From: Mangifera indica
Taxonomy: Eukaryota; Streptophyta; Magnoliopsida; Sapindales; Anacardiaceae
DNA: 64,000 nt
Assembly: GCF_011075055.1 (NCBI RefSeq)
Contig: NC_058137.1
Span: forward strand, 7,983,463 to 8,047,462
Reading direction: 5' to 3'
Below, piece by piece: positions 1 through 12,465 of the stretch (the first letter of the stretch is position 1; every line of letters begins with the position of its first letter). The notes under the pieces were generated by a model, which saw only the letters and a program-made list of their open reading frames with translations, made no database searches and had not been told where the DNA came from. A program made the translations under genes and the position numbers.

Positions 1-762
1 GGTTGGATGCAAACTCAACTTTTCACCTGTTAACTATCGAAAATTTAAATATCTACTTATCTGTTAAATTTCAGTATTACTGTCAGGAATAAAATTGTCA
101 TTTAATAAAAATATTTAAAAAGACTATAAATTCATCACATTTCCCCTCCCCTCTTAGGTTTAAAAACTAATAATTTCTCCCACCCTAAAGTTTGAAAAAT
201 GACTATTTTCCCCAAGTTTAAAAACTACCATTTCCCCCTCACAAAGTTTGAAAAATGACTATTTTCCCCCTAAGGTTTGCATTTTCTCCTTTGCCCATTC
301 TTCGACAACTAGAGTCGACCAACCTCCTCCCACCCATCTCTTGCAGGAAGATGAATTATGGCCAACAAGAGGTTGGTTGATGATTTGTCGACGCAATGTC
401 ACAGATCTCTGCATCGCACAGATCTGTGATGTCGCGCCAACAAATCATCAGCCAACCTCTGATTGGCCTATGATTCATCCTAGTTTAGGAGATGGGAGGA
501 AGGAGGTTGGCTAGTTTCGATTGCCGAAGAAGTGGCTAAGGAGAAAATGCAAACTTTAGGGGAGAAATAGTCATTTTTCAAACTTTGGGTGACGAAAAAT
601 AGGATGAATTTATAGTTTTTTAAATATTTTTATTAAATAATAATTTTACTCCTGACAATAATAATAAAATTTAACAAATGAGTAGATATTTAAATTTCTA
701 ATAATTAGAAAATGAAAAGTTGGACCTATACCAAACCTTGGTTGGAAAATAGTCATTTGGCC
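1..762. mobile_element. Mutator-type MITE, left end cut by window edge
   Basis: The first ~290 bases and bases ~540-762 are inverted repeats of each other, and the right tip reads AGTCATTTGGCC. The same tip and sub-terminal sequence recur at 27994-29184, 36358-37081, 43941-44166 and near 58010-58270. The core (300-530) is itself partly palindromic, with GGTTGGC-type words in both orientations. The left tip lies outside the window, so no target duplication can be checked. The 88-codon frame at 248-514 runs through the palindromic core and is not taken as a gene. Confidence 0.7.
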
Positions 763-2401
763 AATGACAAATTTAGAAGTGTTGGTCAAGTGATGATTAT
801 GCAGACAATATCATTATGGTTCAATTAAATATACTTTTCTTTGTCTACAAATTTCCCAACTTTCAAACAGATTAGTATGCAGTAACCGATTCCTTTGCTT
901 GGTGATGTAGTTTGGTCTAGCAAATAGTGAAAATATATTAGGAATCCAAGACATTGTCTTGATTTAGAAATGATTTGTTAACCAAGTTGAGCCAATCAAA
1001 CTCGTCAAAGATTTTGATCAAATGTGAATGCAACATTCTACCACAAATTCTTTTTCAAATCCCCTTTTGATAGATTTCTTTGCTTATTAAATTTTATGTT
1101 TGTTTATTATCGTATAATTGAATAATTTTAAATTAAAAATAAATTAATATTTAATTATACGATGATATATCATCTATATACTCAAATTATATATCAAAGT
1201 ACCTATAAATAATATTGTTAAATATCAATAAAATAATATATATATACAGTTTTGATATATAATTTAAATATATAAATAATATATTATTATATAATTAGAT
1301 GATTTTAAATTAAAAGTAAAATAATATTTAATTATATGATAATATATTATTTATATATTTAAATTATATATAAAAAATATGTACATATATCATTATCCGA
1401 AATGAATACAAAGTGGTATATACATTTGATTGGTTAATGCCCTCTCATTCTTGACTTTCGACCTGGAGTTGGTGGTGGAGTCCCACACGCATGTCTATCC
1501 AGTATCCACTCAAAAAAAATTAAGACTTTGATTATTGTGTGGTACTTATTAAACGGGCAGTGTTATATATATAATTTTGTGTATAAATAATTATGTATTA
1601 TTATATAATTGAATTAAAAATTAAAGATAAAAAAATTTAATTATATGATAATATATTATTATTTATATATAAAATTATATATATATATATATATATATAA
1701 ATTATACATATAATTTTATTATTATAAATAATCAAAAATAAGTATATATGATTTTATTATAAAATTAAACATAAACATAATAATTAGGATTAAACGTTAA
1801 AAATTAATATTGGAACAACAATGAAATAAAATAAAGTAAACTAGGAGTACTATTATATATATTTATTTTAGATATATAAATAAATATATATTTATATATA
1901 TTATTATATGATTGAATATTATTTTATTTTTAATTTAAAATCATCTAATTATATGATAACATATATAAATATGTATTAATTTATATATTTAAAATGAGTA
2001 TATATAATTTTATTGTATTTATATTATATAAGTAATCTGTTAAAACCTAAAGGGACCACTAACCATGGTTTTGTTTGTTTATTTTTGTGTCATCAATCTT
2101 AATCTAATCTAGGTGTAAGCTGTGGAATGATAATGGTTAGGTCAAATTAATAGTCACCATGGATCATGCTCCATGTACATTTATTCAAATATCACATCTC
2201 AATAAAGGTTTCACTGCTGAATAATCCTAGAAAGTGAGAAGATGAAGAAGCCAATTCAAGGAGAATTGCTTTTCATTATAAGATTAGCCTGGAATTGAAA
2301 TGGGCAACACTATCATTGCAATGGCTTGAAATGGGTATCGATAAGATAAGATAATTTACTATTTCTTAAAGCTCGATCACTCCCCAGATGAATCATATAA
2401 C
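763..2401. other. AT-rich intergenic spacer
   Basis: No gene, RNA or conserved motif was seen. The stretch is AT-rich with repeated ATATATTATT/TTTAATTATA words and a short TA run near 1677-1699. It may be decayed repeat sequence. Confidence 0.5.
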
Positions 2402-2714
2402 TAGGGTTGGATTTAAGCTAACTCAGCTCGAGCTTAGTTCGGTCGAGCGCGAAACGAGTCATTCTTAATCGAGCTCGGTCAAACTCGAACTACTCGTCAA
2501 ATTTTCAAATTAAAATTTTTGATACAAAATGACGTCATTTTGATCAATATATATTAAAATGATGTCGTTTTGATAACGAAAAATAAGTCAAGCTAAATTC
2601 GAGCTTGAAACGAGCCGGCCTTAACCAAGCTTGGTCGAACTCGAGCCTGAACTCGAGCCAACTATATATAAACCAAACTGAGCTCGAACGCGATTCAGTT
2701 CGAATCCAATCCTA
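2402..2714. mobile_element. hAT-type MITE, copy 1
   Basis: The element runs from TAGGGTTGGATTT to its inverted counterpart AATCCAATCCTA. It is flanked by an imperfect 8-bp duplication, CATATAAC at 2394-2401 and CATATAGC at 2715-2722. The arms are rich in GAGCTCGA words, and the centre holds TGACGTCA followed by ATATATATT. Copies with the same layout lie at 9292-9551 and 28868-29126. The 8-bp duplication is the expected hAT-superfamily length; no transposase is encoded. Confidence 0.85.
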
Positions 2715-4255
2715 CATATAGCCAAGAGAAACCATGAACCAAAGTAAAACGCTTGCCCCACTCACGAGTAAATATTTTCAAACAACATGTACAACATAAA
2801 TTGAAAGATTTTGGAGCTCAAAAGATAGTTATTAATTTGATAGCACCGCATAAAAATATTCCTCCCAGAGTAGCAATTACTACAAATAACAGAAACTTTG
2901 TTATAGCCATTTTTGTACATTCAATATACTCCATGTTTCTACTCATATATGTACGTATTATTTACATATTTATTTTAAACCCTAATAAATAAATACCAAA
3001 ATAATCTACACAATGGGTAACGTTACCGAGGTTAGAAGAGCAGAAAGTCGTTGGTGTGTTGGTATCAGTACTACGAATACCGACCTGATAGTTGAAAATT
3101 GAATAACAAAGTGACAGGACATCCCTTAAAGTCTAATGCAAAGTCAAGTGGCAGGGGCGGCAAGCTTCTCCACCCACTGCTCCTCTGCATTCCTTCTGAT
3201 CAAAATAAGAATGTCAGTTTTTTGACGTTTCGGCTTTGTGTCAGTACCAACTAAACCTAGTAAGCACTAAGCATAGCCCTCCAATTATGTTGAGTGTGTT
3301 TAAATAATAATATATTATTATATAATTAAATAATTTAAATTTAAATTAAAATAATATTTAATTATATAATAATATATTATTTAATTATACATCAAATTAT
3401 ATATATAAATTATACGTATAATTTTATTAATTTTTATTTCGATTTTTCAAGTAAATAAATATTCACTTATTTTATTTTATTAAAAAATAACAACAAAAAT
3501 AGTAAAATTTCATAATCCAATAAGGAAAACAGTTTAGAAAAAGATATGAATTGAAGTATGCTAAAGCCTTATCCTTAGAAAATAAATGCCCCTATATTTT
3601 TCATTCACAATTTTTCTCTCAAGATAAGGATTGAAGTATGCTAATGTCTTTATCATTAGATAAGATCTGCCTCTGTAGCACCAAAAGACCTTTTTTGTGT
3701 TTTGCCTTCTAACATTTGCTCGAGTGATTACAGAGTACTAAAATTTTCAGAGAAAATATTTAGATTTGAGTATACGTTATATTTATAAAATTTTAACTTA
3801 TCTGATACAGTAATTATAGATTTAGTTATTGTATTTCAGATTTATCTATTCAACCAATACGAACAAAACTTTTAATTACTGAAAATAAATACTAATAAAA
3901 GTTACTTTGATTTTAGAAAAAATATTAATATTTGCATAAACAAAGGACTTGAAAAGTTTAGGTTTAAAATGAGGGCAATTATTTATTTTTGTTTTTATTC
4001 CCTTAAAATTAACTTTATATATATATAATAAAAACAAATTTCAATATGAAAGAAAAAGAAATTGAGAAAATTTTCTAATGTAACGGCTAGTAATTATTTA
4101 TGGAAGCAAATTACTTGGTATTTAAAATATAAAAAATATTTCCTAAAAACGGTAGCGTTTTCAAAAATTACGGTTATTTATAATAAAAATGAAATCTTTA
4201 TTCTTATTTTTCCAGAGAGACTAGAAAGTGAAAGAAGAAGACAAAAAGGCTCTGT
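2715..4255. other. Spacer upstream of the WOX13-type gene
   Basis: No gene was recognised. It is AT-rich, with an imperfect repeat around GATTGAAGTATGCTAA (near 3548 and 3627). A TA-rich box at about 4013-4027 could be a promoter element for the homeobox gene, but nothing in the sequence fixes the transcription start. Confidence 0.4.
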
Positions 4256-4456
4256 ATGCAACAGCTATTGCTAAAGTACGCTGCAGGGGACACGTTACCA
4301 CCTTCCATCACCGTCTCGCTTTCTTCCACACCTTCTTGTTTCTTTCCCACTCAAAACAGAGACTTTTCTTTTGGTTTCACAGGGAATTCATCGAAGGGCT
4401 CTGAACAGGACGAAGGTTTAATAGAGCTTGATGAAATTGTAATTGGAGTGAAGTGA
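4256..4456 (+). promoter_or_regulatory. Possible upstream ORF in the WOX13-type 5' leader
   Basis: A 66-codon open frame ends at 4456, 16 bases before the homeobox start at 4473. If transcription starts upstream of 4256 it would be a uORF able to limit translation of the main frame. The peptide resembles no family I know. The leader boundaries are not visible in genomic sequence, so this is inference. Confidence 0.3.
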
Positions 4457-4472
4457 GAAGAACAAGAAGAAA

Positions 4473-5757
4473 ATGATGAAATGGGATAACGAAGAATCGT
4501 TGGAGAATCATCAGAATAATAATTATAATAAAAGTAGTAACCAGAGAGATGATCAGAATGGAAGCAGTGCTAATGGTGCAATGTATGTGAAGGTTATGAC
4601 TGATGAACAACTTGAAACTCTCAGGAAACAGATTGCTGTTTACGCTACTATTTGTGAACAGCTTGTTGAAATGCATAAATCCCTCTCTGCCCACCAAGAT
4701 CTTGCAGGTTATTTAATTTCTCACCCTTCTTTCTCTCTTCTTTTTGTGGGCACTCTTTTTCTTCTATTGTTGAATGTGAAAGCTAATGTCTGTTTATGAT
4801 TTGAGGCTTTTTCTCTTTGTTTATATATATGCAGCTTGATCTTTCATTTTGATGCTGAATTACTTGCCAATTGTCTCTTAAATGTTTGGTGGGTGAACCA
4901 TGCTTAACCGGTTAACATTATTTTCTAATTTGATTCTGTTTTTAGTCATTCAAAATTGTTTGATCTAGTGTATATGTTGGCTTAATTTTGATTCTCTATC
5001 CTCTGGGGACATGTTAAAGCTTGGTATTGGTGTTTTTCTGAAGTTATTTAGACATCTTGTTGCAGGAGGCCGGTTGGGGAGTCCGTATTTTGATCCATTG
5101 ATGGCATCTACTGGGCACAAGATTACGGCTAGACAAAGGTGGACTCCAACGCCTTTGCAGCTTCAAATTCTGGAGAGAATTTTCGATGAAGGAAATGGAA
5201 CTCCAAGCAAACAAAAGATCAAACAGATAACCTCTGAGCTCAGCCAGCATGGCAAAATCTCTGAAACAAATGTATACCATTGGTTCCAAAATAGACGTGC
5301 TAGATCAAAGAGGAAGCAAGTGGTTGCTAGTTCATCGGCTAATGCTGAATCAGAGGTAGAGACAGAGGTTGATTCAATGATTGAACACAAGGCTAAACCA
5401 GAGAACTTTAGCTCCCAACAGAACACAGCTCCAAGGGCTGATGATCTTTGCTTTCAGAGCCCTGAGATAACCACTCAACTCCATCTTTTGAGTATGTTGT
5501 CAAATACAAGTAAGTGCATAATAACATTCTAGGTAGATATACAGACACACATAACTTCTGAAAATTTCCCAGTTTGAAGTTTAGAAAGCCTTATGCAATT
5601 AAAGAAAAACTTTGGTCTTCTTCTTCCAGTTTGATTCCAAATGAGATTGCTTTTATTAACCTCAAAATTACTTGACACAGGAGATGAACACCTATCTGGT
5701 AAAATGGGAATGGGAGGGAGCTTCAATCTTTATGAGCATGCAGAAGACTATAATTAA
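4473..5757 (+). CDS. WOX13: WUSCHEL-related homeobox protein, WOX13 clade
   Basis: This is a nuclear DNA-binding transcription factor. Exons read 4473-4707, 5066-5509 and 5681-5757, all with GT/AG borders, giving 251 residues. Residues 36-80 carry the N-terminal block typical of the ancient WOX13 clade ([18 protein letters not shown], then [16 protein letters not shown]). The homeodomain spans about residues 98-162, with [15 protein letters not shown] in helix 1 and [16 protein letters not shown] in helix 3. The extra residues in the turn are normal for WOX proteins. An acidic linker follows, and the last exon ends in [14 protein letters not shown]. No WUS box is visible, as expected for this clade. 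WOX13 members act in fruit patterning, lateral root formation and callus growth in Arabidopsis. The 5066 acceptor keeps the reading frame through the family's [15 protein letters not shown] segment. Confidence 0.96.
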
Positions 5758-6698
5758 TTTCTCTGACAGATGTAATGAGTAGGAGCCATCGAGAGGTAGT
5801 AGTTCAGTCTGATTATTGGGACTTCCACCATGCATGCTTGATGTAGCAAAGTTTCATCTTCTTCTGGTTTGATTTTGTTACCAAATGATCTGGTTATGTA
5901 ATTTGAAGAATGAACTCTTTTTCCAGTATTTATAGAATCATAATTTTGTATTGCTTTTGAATTTAAAAGCCTTTTTCCTTCTGTTAGTAGAATGGTCTCC
6001 GGATTTTCATTTGATGAATCCTGCTTTTCTTGAATGTGTAAATATATATTTCACTTCAAATTATGCCACATTAAGTCTTATATGTGCATGACATTCGTGC
6101 ACAGATTGACCATTTCAGTTGGATTTTTGATAATTTCCATGCTGGGAAACTACCGTAGAGGGAGGGGAGGCACTGCCGAAGTCAATGATGGGAAGAGATG
6201 TTATAAAATAAATAAATAGATTTTTGGGAATATAAATATAATATTTTAAATTTTGAGTAATAATTGTTAATTCTAAAATATAAAACTTTAAAAACTCTAG
6301 ATAGGTTATCTGAAAAAATAACTTTTTAAAATAAAGTTAAATAAAAATTATTAATTTTTAAAATTAATATAGAAAATAGAAATAAATTTTTTTTATAAAA
6401 TCTAAGAATGATAATTTTATTCTTAATAATAATAATAAAATTTAATAATAATAAAAAAATTTAACAGATAAATCAAGTTGAAAAATAAGGATGCCAAAAA
6501 CAACTAAAGTTTGAGTCGGAATAACTCCTTCCGCCCGAAAAAAAAATTACAAATTTGTTGTATTAACCAGACGCTGCCGTTCCTGCATGAGTTGGACCTC
6601 TGGCTAGCCCGCAGGCCATTACATTGTTTTGTTTACTTGTTGAGCAGGAATTAATAATTTCCCGCAACCATAGACAAGAAAAGTCTTGATGTATTAAA
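5758..6698. other. Spacer between WOX13-type and PIG-H genes
   Basis: The first ~200 bases probably include the WOX13 3' UTR. The rest is AT-rich with no supported gene. In Arabidopsis, as I recall it, a TFIIB-like gene (PTF2) lies between these two neighbours; no trace of it was seen here. Confidence 0.45.
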
Positions 6699-8307
6699 AT
6701 GGTGGATGAAAATTCAATTGTTAATCGAAGATATACTTACATGCGTGAATGTAAATGGCCTACTGAAGCCATTGACATACACCATGTTTTTGCCAGAAGA
6801 AGCAGTGCAAAGCGTTTCTTCATTTATCTCTCCGTCGTCGTTGTTTTATCAAATACATTGTTTCTTCTTCTATCCAAGGTATCAATTTCTTATCTTCATT
6901 GTATTTTCTAATCCCCTTTTGCTTCAATTTCGTTTCTGAGATCAGCATTCTCTTGAATTTTAGCTTCTGTGTGTTCTTCTACTTTTTTTTTTTTTTAGGG
7001 TTTAGACAAGTACCTAGAAATTTTATGCCGAATATTCTTGGTTAATGATCATTATAATGGTGAATTTTTTGGCTCTTGAAAATGCTAGTGGGTTTTTTCT
7101 ATTTAGCGCTGAATATTGAATGAATTCTGCTAAACCTAATTTTATAGTAGAGTTGTTTGAGTTAGTAACTGATGTAAATACTTTTTAACAACAGAGCGAA
7201 TCAATTTCTGTTCTTTTATCGAGCTTGATTATAAGTGGATTCTTTGTTAAGCTGTTGCTTTGGAAGCCTGTTGAAAAAGGTTAGAATTTTATGAGCTTCT
7301 CTTGTTCATGTTCTGAAGAGAAATCTCAAAAGATTGAGTTTTTTTTTTTTTTTTAAATTTTTGAGAAAAATATTTGGCATCAGTTAACTTTATTTTATTG
7401 TTGGGTCGATTTCAGAATCTGTTATAATAATGCCGGCTTTGGGAGTTCAACTTGAAACTCACTATTTAAGGTAACTATTTAACTTATTTCTTTCTGCTTG
7501 GATAGAAACTTGCTTCAGTTTCTCTGGTAAATGAATTGGGTTAAACTTGCTTCTTGTTTCAAGCTTTGGGCTAATCACATCAGTTTTCTTGGAACATATT
7601 TCTCCTCTTTAGTTTCCCCGTGGGCCTGAAACTGATTCTGAGTTTTTTGTACCTCATGCAAACATGGTTAATCTTGTCTTGGCCTATGATGCAAACATGG
7701 TTAATCTTGTCTTGGCCTATGATGCAAACATGGTTGAGACAACTGAGGATTTTAAACTAGTTCCTTTTTGAACCAGTGCTTTCTGATCTTCATTTTTTTT
7801 TTTTAAATTTTATTATCATTATTATATAATTCATATTTTGTTCCTTTACTCAACAGTGGAAGAATTATGCGCCGGTTTTTCCCGCTTGGCAAGATTTTGA
7901 GACCTGTATTGCTTGAAAGTGTGACTCCAACTACTTGTTACTGGAGCCTATTGTTAGTTGTACGTGACGAAGGAGAGTTGATGCCTGTGTTCAAGGTGAA
8001 TTCCTTCTTACTTTAACGTAAACCATTTTTTTAAACAGGATGGCTGTGAAAATGCATGTGGGTTAGATTTATCAGTTCAGCATGTAAGCGATTATGGATA
8101 ACAGAGGCAAAAAAACCTAGAATTGGAGAAATTATTGACCAGCCTAATGTAATTCTTTTTTTGCCTATGATTTTAATTGCTTAATGAAAGGCTGAATCTG
8201 TTGTTCAGGAATTACGTCCTCCAGTAAAGATGTTAGTTCCCATCTGGAAGGCTCTGTGTGCTACCATTGATGATAAAAAAGGACCAGATACAAACGACGG
8301 TTCATGA
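6699..8307 (+). CDS. PIGH: PIG-H subunit of GPI N-acetylglucosaminyltransferase
   Basis: PIG-H is part of the ER-membrane complex that moves GlcNAc from UDP-GlcNAc to phosphatidylinositol, the first step of GPI-anchor synthesis. Five exons were joined by hand: 6699-6878, 7195-7279, 7416-7470, 7857-7995 and 8209-8307. All have GT/AG borders and together give one 185-residue frame ending in TGA. Residues ~21-38 (TEAIDIHHVFARRSSAKR) precede two hydrophobic segments at ~39-58 and ~64-84. The GPI-H domain follows, with ESVIIMPALGVQLETHYL, then LLESVTPTTCYWSLLLVVRD, and PPVKMLVPIWKALCATI near the end. Length and layout fit plant PIG-H. The gene lies in the same orientation as the WOX13-type gene, as expected of the conserved block. 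Each exon is too short to stand out alone. Confidence 0.9.
7658..7735. repeat. 33-bp tandem repeat in PIG-H intron 3
   Basis: A 33-bp unit starting GCAAACATGGTTAATC occurs at 7658, 7691 and, partially, 7724. The full copies look identical, so the duplication is recent. It lies wholly inside the intron between exons 3 and 4. Confidence 0.9.
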
Positions 8308-9291
8308 TTTTATTGTTTACCGAAAAATTTGATATACCGGAGAACCACTTGTGGGCAGATACACATTATCAAATAACTGTAGGTGCATGGTCGTCAAGTT
8401 GAACCAACTTATGGTAGTGAATTCAACCACTCCACTTTATGTAGAATATCATGACCTCTTGTTTTGAAACTGGCAGAGGAAGTCTTTACATTGAACCTGC
8501 AACATAAATCAAACTCGTTGGAGAAGATAAACTTACAAGCTTTAGCGCAGAAAAAAAAAAAAATCTCCCAGGTAGAGGAAACAGAGGAGGTTATGATTCA
8601 TTATGTACTAAATCTATTATTACAAGATCAATAAACTATTTAGGATAAGCTATAAACAGGAAAGAAGAATGGCAAAGACTTCGCACTGGATGAATGTATC
8701 AATTTACATATATAAGACCTCCAAAGCGATCATAGTAATTTTGGTTTCTATTAGAACCTATATTTACATTTCTCACACAAAGAAGGATCAAAGGAAGAGA
8801 AATATCTCAAGAACACATGGCAGCCAAGGGGAAGAACAAATAGCAATTTCATAGGAGCAAGGACCACCAAACTTGGAGCGGATATGTGGCATTCCAAAGG
8901 GAGGATTGGTTGTTGTGGAGCTCAAAAGTGAAGGAAAAGGAGATGGGAAAGCAGTGGAGAATTGACATTAGGAGTTAGCAAAACTAATAAAGAGTATTAA
9001 ATTGTAAAATTAGTGGAACATTAAAAATTTTAAGGAGAAGTCTTAAGTTCAATTTTATGTCACACTTGTGAAACAATGACACCTTTTAATTAATTACTTA
9101 CCAAGCAACAAAGAATTTGCAGAAAAGTGGAGAGGGACCGGAGAAGAGTTTTGGCCAACCATAGAATTTGATGTTTAGGAATGTTTCACAGTTTCTCATG
9201 GACGCTACCCTCTAGCGGCCGCGTAATCGCTGACTTGCACATTCAGGTCCCATTTCATGTCGATGCAAGCCTTCAAGTTGATAAGTGGGAT
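8308..9291. other. Intergenic spacer after PIG-H
   Basis: The first part is probably PIG-H 3' UTR. A 61-codon open frame (8669-8854) has no recognisable features. No other gene is supported. Confidence 0.45.
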
Positions 9292-9551
9292 TAGGGCTGG
9301 ATTCGAATCGAGTCTGTTTGAGCTCAAGCTCGGCTCGAACAAACCCGAAACGAGATAGCCCTATACGAGCTCGAGCTATTCGTCAAATTTTTTAATTAAA
9401 AATTTTGATACAAAACGATGTCATTTTGATCAATATATATTAAAATGACGTCGTTTTAACAACAAAAAATGAACCAAACTGAATTCGAACCGAGTTCGAG
9501 CTTGGTTTTCACGAACTCAACTATATGTAAACCGAGCCGAGCTTGACCCTA
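9292..9551. mobile_element. hAT-type MITE, copy 2
   Basis: A 260-bp element starts TAGGGCTGGATTCGAAT and ends GACCCTA. It is flanked by a perfect 8-bp duplication, AGTGGGAT at 9284-9291 and 9552-9559. It has the same GAGCTCGA-rich arms and central GATCAATATATATTAAAA followed by TGACGTCG as copy 1. Confidence 0.92.
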
Positions 9552-10125
9552 AGTGGGATTGTTGGTCACCCACAAGCAGACGACAAAAATAATCGCTTTC
9601 GATTATCCAAAAGTTCCCATACTCTCTCACTCAATTAAACATTAAGTATACAACATTCATAGTATCACTTCCTTGAAATTTCCATTCGAGCTTAACTTGC
9701 TTGGATACAAAGACAAGTATGCTTTAGTTCTTCTACAATTAGTGAACACTGAGAAGGTAGCAAAGAATCTCCAAACATGATCGCTCCTTAAAATTCAACA
9801 GAAACCAGTTTCATAATTTTAGTTCACTAAAAAACTTAAAAGAGAGGGAAAGGAAAAAACCGTCTACATACAAGTTGTAATGGCATAACTCAGAAAAGAT
9901 AAAAAGAGTTGAAAGAAAAGAAAAATAGCATTGTGAAATGGAGGATAAGAGAGAAAATTAGTCCCTAGATGTGCTTGTTGACATATTGTGTATCCGGAGT
10001 AATACTGGTCCACATAGAAGTATTTTGCTAAAGAGGATTTAACACCACAAATATGTCCTATGTAAAGATTTTCACTGATGTGGAATACTTTTACATTTAA
10101 TCATGCCACATGGCAAGCATGTGAA
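9552..10125. other. Intergenic spacer before the MLH3 relic
   Basis: No gene or RNA was seen. It includes ordinary AT-rich sequence downstream of the minus-strand MLH3 remains. Confidence 0.4.
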
Positions 10126-10129
10126 CCAG

Positions 10130-11750
10130 GACTAAGGATGCACATCTACCGGCTTTGGAATTGTGGACTCGAAGAACAGCAGGAGGTATGGTTGATGATC
10201 CATCTGTAAAGCAAGCTAGGGGTTGCAATAAAAACTAGAGTTAGAAAGATTCAGTGTGAAGGAAACAAAAACGACCATAAGAGGAATGGCTAATATAATA
10301 GATGAATATCTAGATTACCCTGCTGAAGAAATTCTAGAAGGTCTTCATCAGATAATTTGGCACCTAGAATGCAAAGTACCTGCATGCCATGTTACATAAA
10401 ATGATTTTATTAACAATGAAATGAACAACTCAAGAAAAGAAGACTTCTTTGCACCATGACATAATTGCTTGGTAAAATCTCAATGGAGAGAAAATGTTTT
10501 TCGTAAGTACAAGCCAGATTCCAATGATGGAGAATGTTTTTCAAAAAAAAAGCAATGTTGGAATTCATTACAGTTGTTAATCAACACAACTTTTTATTCT
10601 CATTAGAGTTCTTTGAAAATAAGATGCAACATGGTAGGTTCTTGCTATATCTTCACATTTATACTAGTTTTATCGATATAATTACTATAATATATACATA
10701 AACCTGAGACAAAGCCCAACTTTAGATGAACAAAATATAATTACCTTCAATATGAGCTGCATTGTGAGCCAGTGAAGAGGGCAATTGCTTACAATTTTCG
10801 ATCTTTTGAGTCTTGATATTTGTCATGGTATATGGCTTCTTCAAAATGGTTGGTTTGCACATATGCCAGGGTTAGGAAAAAAAAATTAATTTGCAACTTC
10901 AAAATAGCTTATTTGGGAACTATAAAAAGATTCTAGCGCCAGATGCCAAAGTCTAAATCCTCCTCAGAACTTGAGTGTAAGTTTGGATGACATTCAACAA
11001 AAGATTGACAGACACTTACCCAAAAAAAGAAAAAGATTCTTCATCAGACCAGCTTCTGCAAAAATAACATACATGATATTTAGTCTTGCATCATTGTGCC
11101 AAGTCTCATAAGAACAACACATATCAGGACAACCACCTAAGGAAGTTTGCCCACAATGGAGGGTGTTAATATTTGATTCTCCAGCTTGCATTTCTGAACT
11201 ATGACAAGGAGATACCTCATCTTATGTCTGTGAAAATGTGGAGTAGAATAGCTTCTTCTTGACCTTTCTTCAGAGATAGGATTTGATTCATAGTTATCAT
11301 ATCTAAAGTGATGCTTCGAGTTTCATTTTTCCAAAAATCTTGACCATATGAGTAACTGAGCAACCAGTATGTCTTATCAACTAAGATATCAGTATGTTCG
11401 GAGGAGAATCTATTAGGAAGATTATGCTCCTGAAGTTAGAATGATGATAATCCTCATATTCCAATGCAGTGCTTGTGCTTATTGAGGAGCACTTTTTTTG
11501 GTTGGCGCCCTTCAACCTGATGTCATAACCAAAATCGCTACATTATCTTTTAATTGCCCAAAATTAGTCCGTTTATTCAATCTGGAGCTTCCTTCAAGAC
11601 CAATTTCTTTGTTAAAATGTCCAACATCCCAAGAAGCAGCCTGATAGAAAGGATCTAAGAATCTGTAGCACCATTCAGAATTTAGAGACTGGTGCCCTGA
11701 GCTAGAGTTCCCCAGTCATATGATTGAATCTGATAGGAGGCTAGTCTCTT
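10130..11750 (-). pseudogene. MLH3: MLH3 relic, linker and C-terminal exon fragments
   Basis: MLH3 is a MutL homologue that pairs with MLH1 to resolve meiotic crossovers. Reading down the minus strand, fragments appear in family order. At about 11740-11505 there is a linker piece (NSEWCYRFLDPFYQAASWDV). Near 11280-11190 lies SEERSRRSYSTPHFHRHKMR. About 10870-10745 is a coding-like stretch. At ~10379-10319 is CILGAKLSDEDLLEFLQ, and at ~10216-10141 is DGSSTIPPAVLRVHNSKAG, both from the C-terminal domain as I remember it in plants. The last piece runs off-family after SKAGR into a stop. The stretch expected between 10745 and 10379, including the DQHAADER-type endonuclease region, was not found. 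Frames are broken between pieces, so this is a decayed gene. Confidence 0.72.
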
Positions 11751-11767
11751 CAAATAAAAAACTCACC

Positions 11768-12465
11768 TTAAAATGGAAATATCTTCGGAGAAGCTCCTGA
11801 CAGAAGATCAAAACCAGTTGGTATGCCTCCTTTTCTCATGAGTTTGGGCACATGCTGGTGCACAGGATGCCTTATCCTGCCATAGACTCTTTGAACATAA
11901 AACAGGACCTTGGGGTTACTGGCATCAGTTTCCAAGACATCATCTCTTTCATCAAACAAAACTCTCCTTTGTTTGGATTTGAATCTATCAATCAGTGATT
12001 CAAATCCTTCCTCAGCAACAAATGAAGCCCCGCCAAATGGCAGGTCTTCCCCTGAGGAGCAACTAAACTGATAAGGTTTCTTAATATTCATGTTTATCTG
12101 TAAGTCATGGCTAAAGTTATCCCTATCAAAATTTAATGCATTTTCTGGCAGTCCACTGCTCACAACAGGTTCAATTTTAAGGTACTCTTTCCTAAATTGA
12201 AAACTCAACAGTTTGTCCTCCACAAAAGTGTTGGATCTTCCCGAAGCTGGGTAACTGGCGTCCAAAAAATAATTTTCGTTTGATGAAAAATTAATATTAG
12301 CTGTCCAAGGATGCTGGTCAGTGTTTTGGGGAACCACGGTTAAGCATCTAGCAATCGAACCATCTGAAGATTGAAAACAATAGTCAGTTTGACAAACAAA
12401 TTCTCCAGTATCCATCTGAACTTCCCTCTGAAGAGCTGCAATTAACCATTCAGCAAATGAACCAT
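11768..12465 (-). pseudogene. MLH3: Probable MLH3 linker exon, still open
   Basis: A minus-strand open frame of about 230 codons follows a good AG acceptor at 12466-12467 (phase 2) and ends in TAA directly before an AAG/GTGAGT-like donor. It begins DGSFAEWLIAALQREVQ and ends LLSGASPKIFPF. I recognise no domain. MLH3 linkers are long and poorly conserved, and the exon lies between recognisable N-terminal (26.3-26.9 kb) and C-terminal (10.1-10.4 kb) MLH3 pieces on the same strand, so linker exon is the best reading. The stop just before a donor could be a late mutation. A separate unknown gene cannot be excluded. Confidence 0.5.

Noticed and set aside
248..514. 88-codon frame at the window start
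   Set aside because: It runs through the palindromic core of a Mutator-type MITE.
8669..8854. 61-codon frame after PIG-H
   Set aside because: No family features and no clear splice signals; not supported as a gene.
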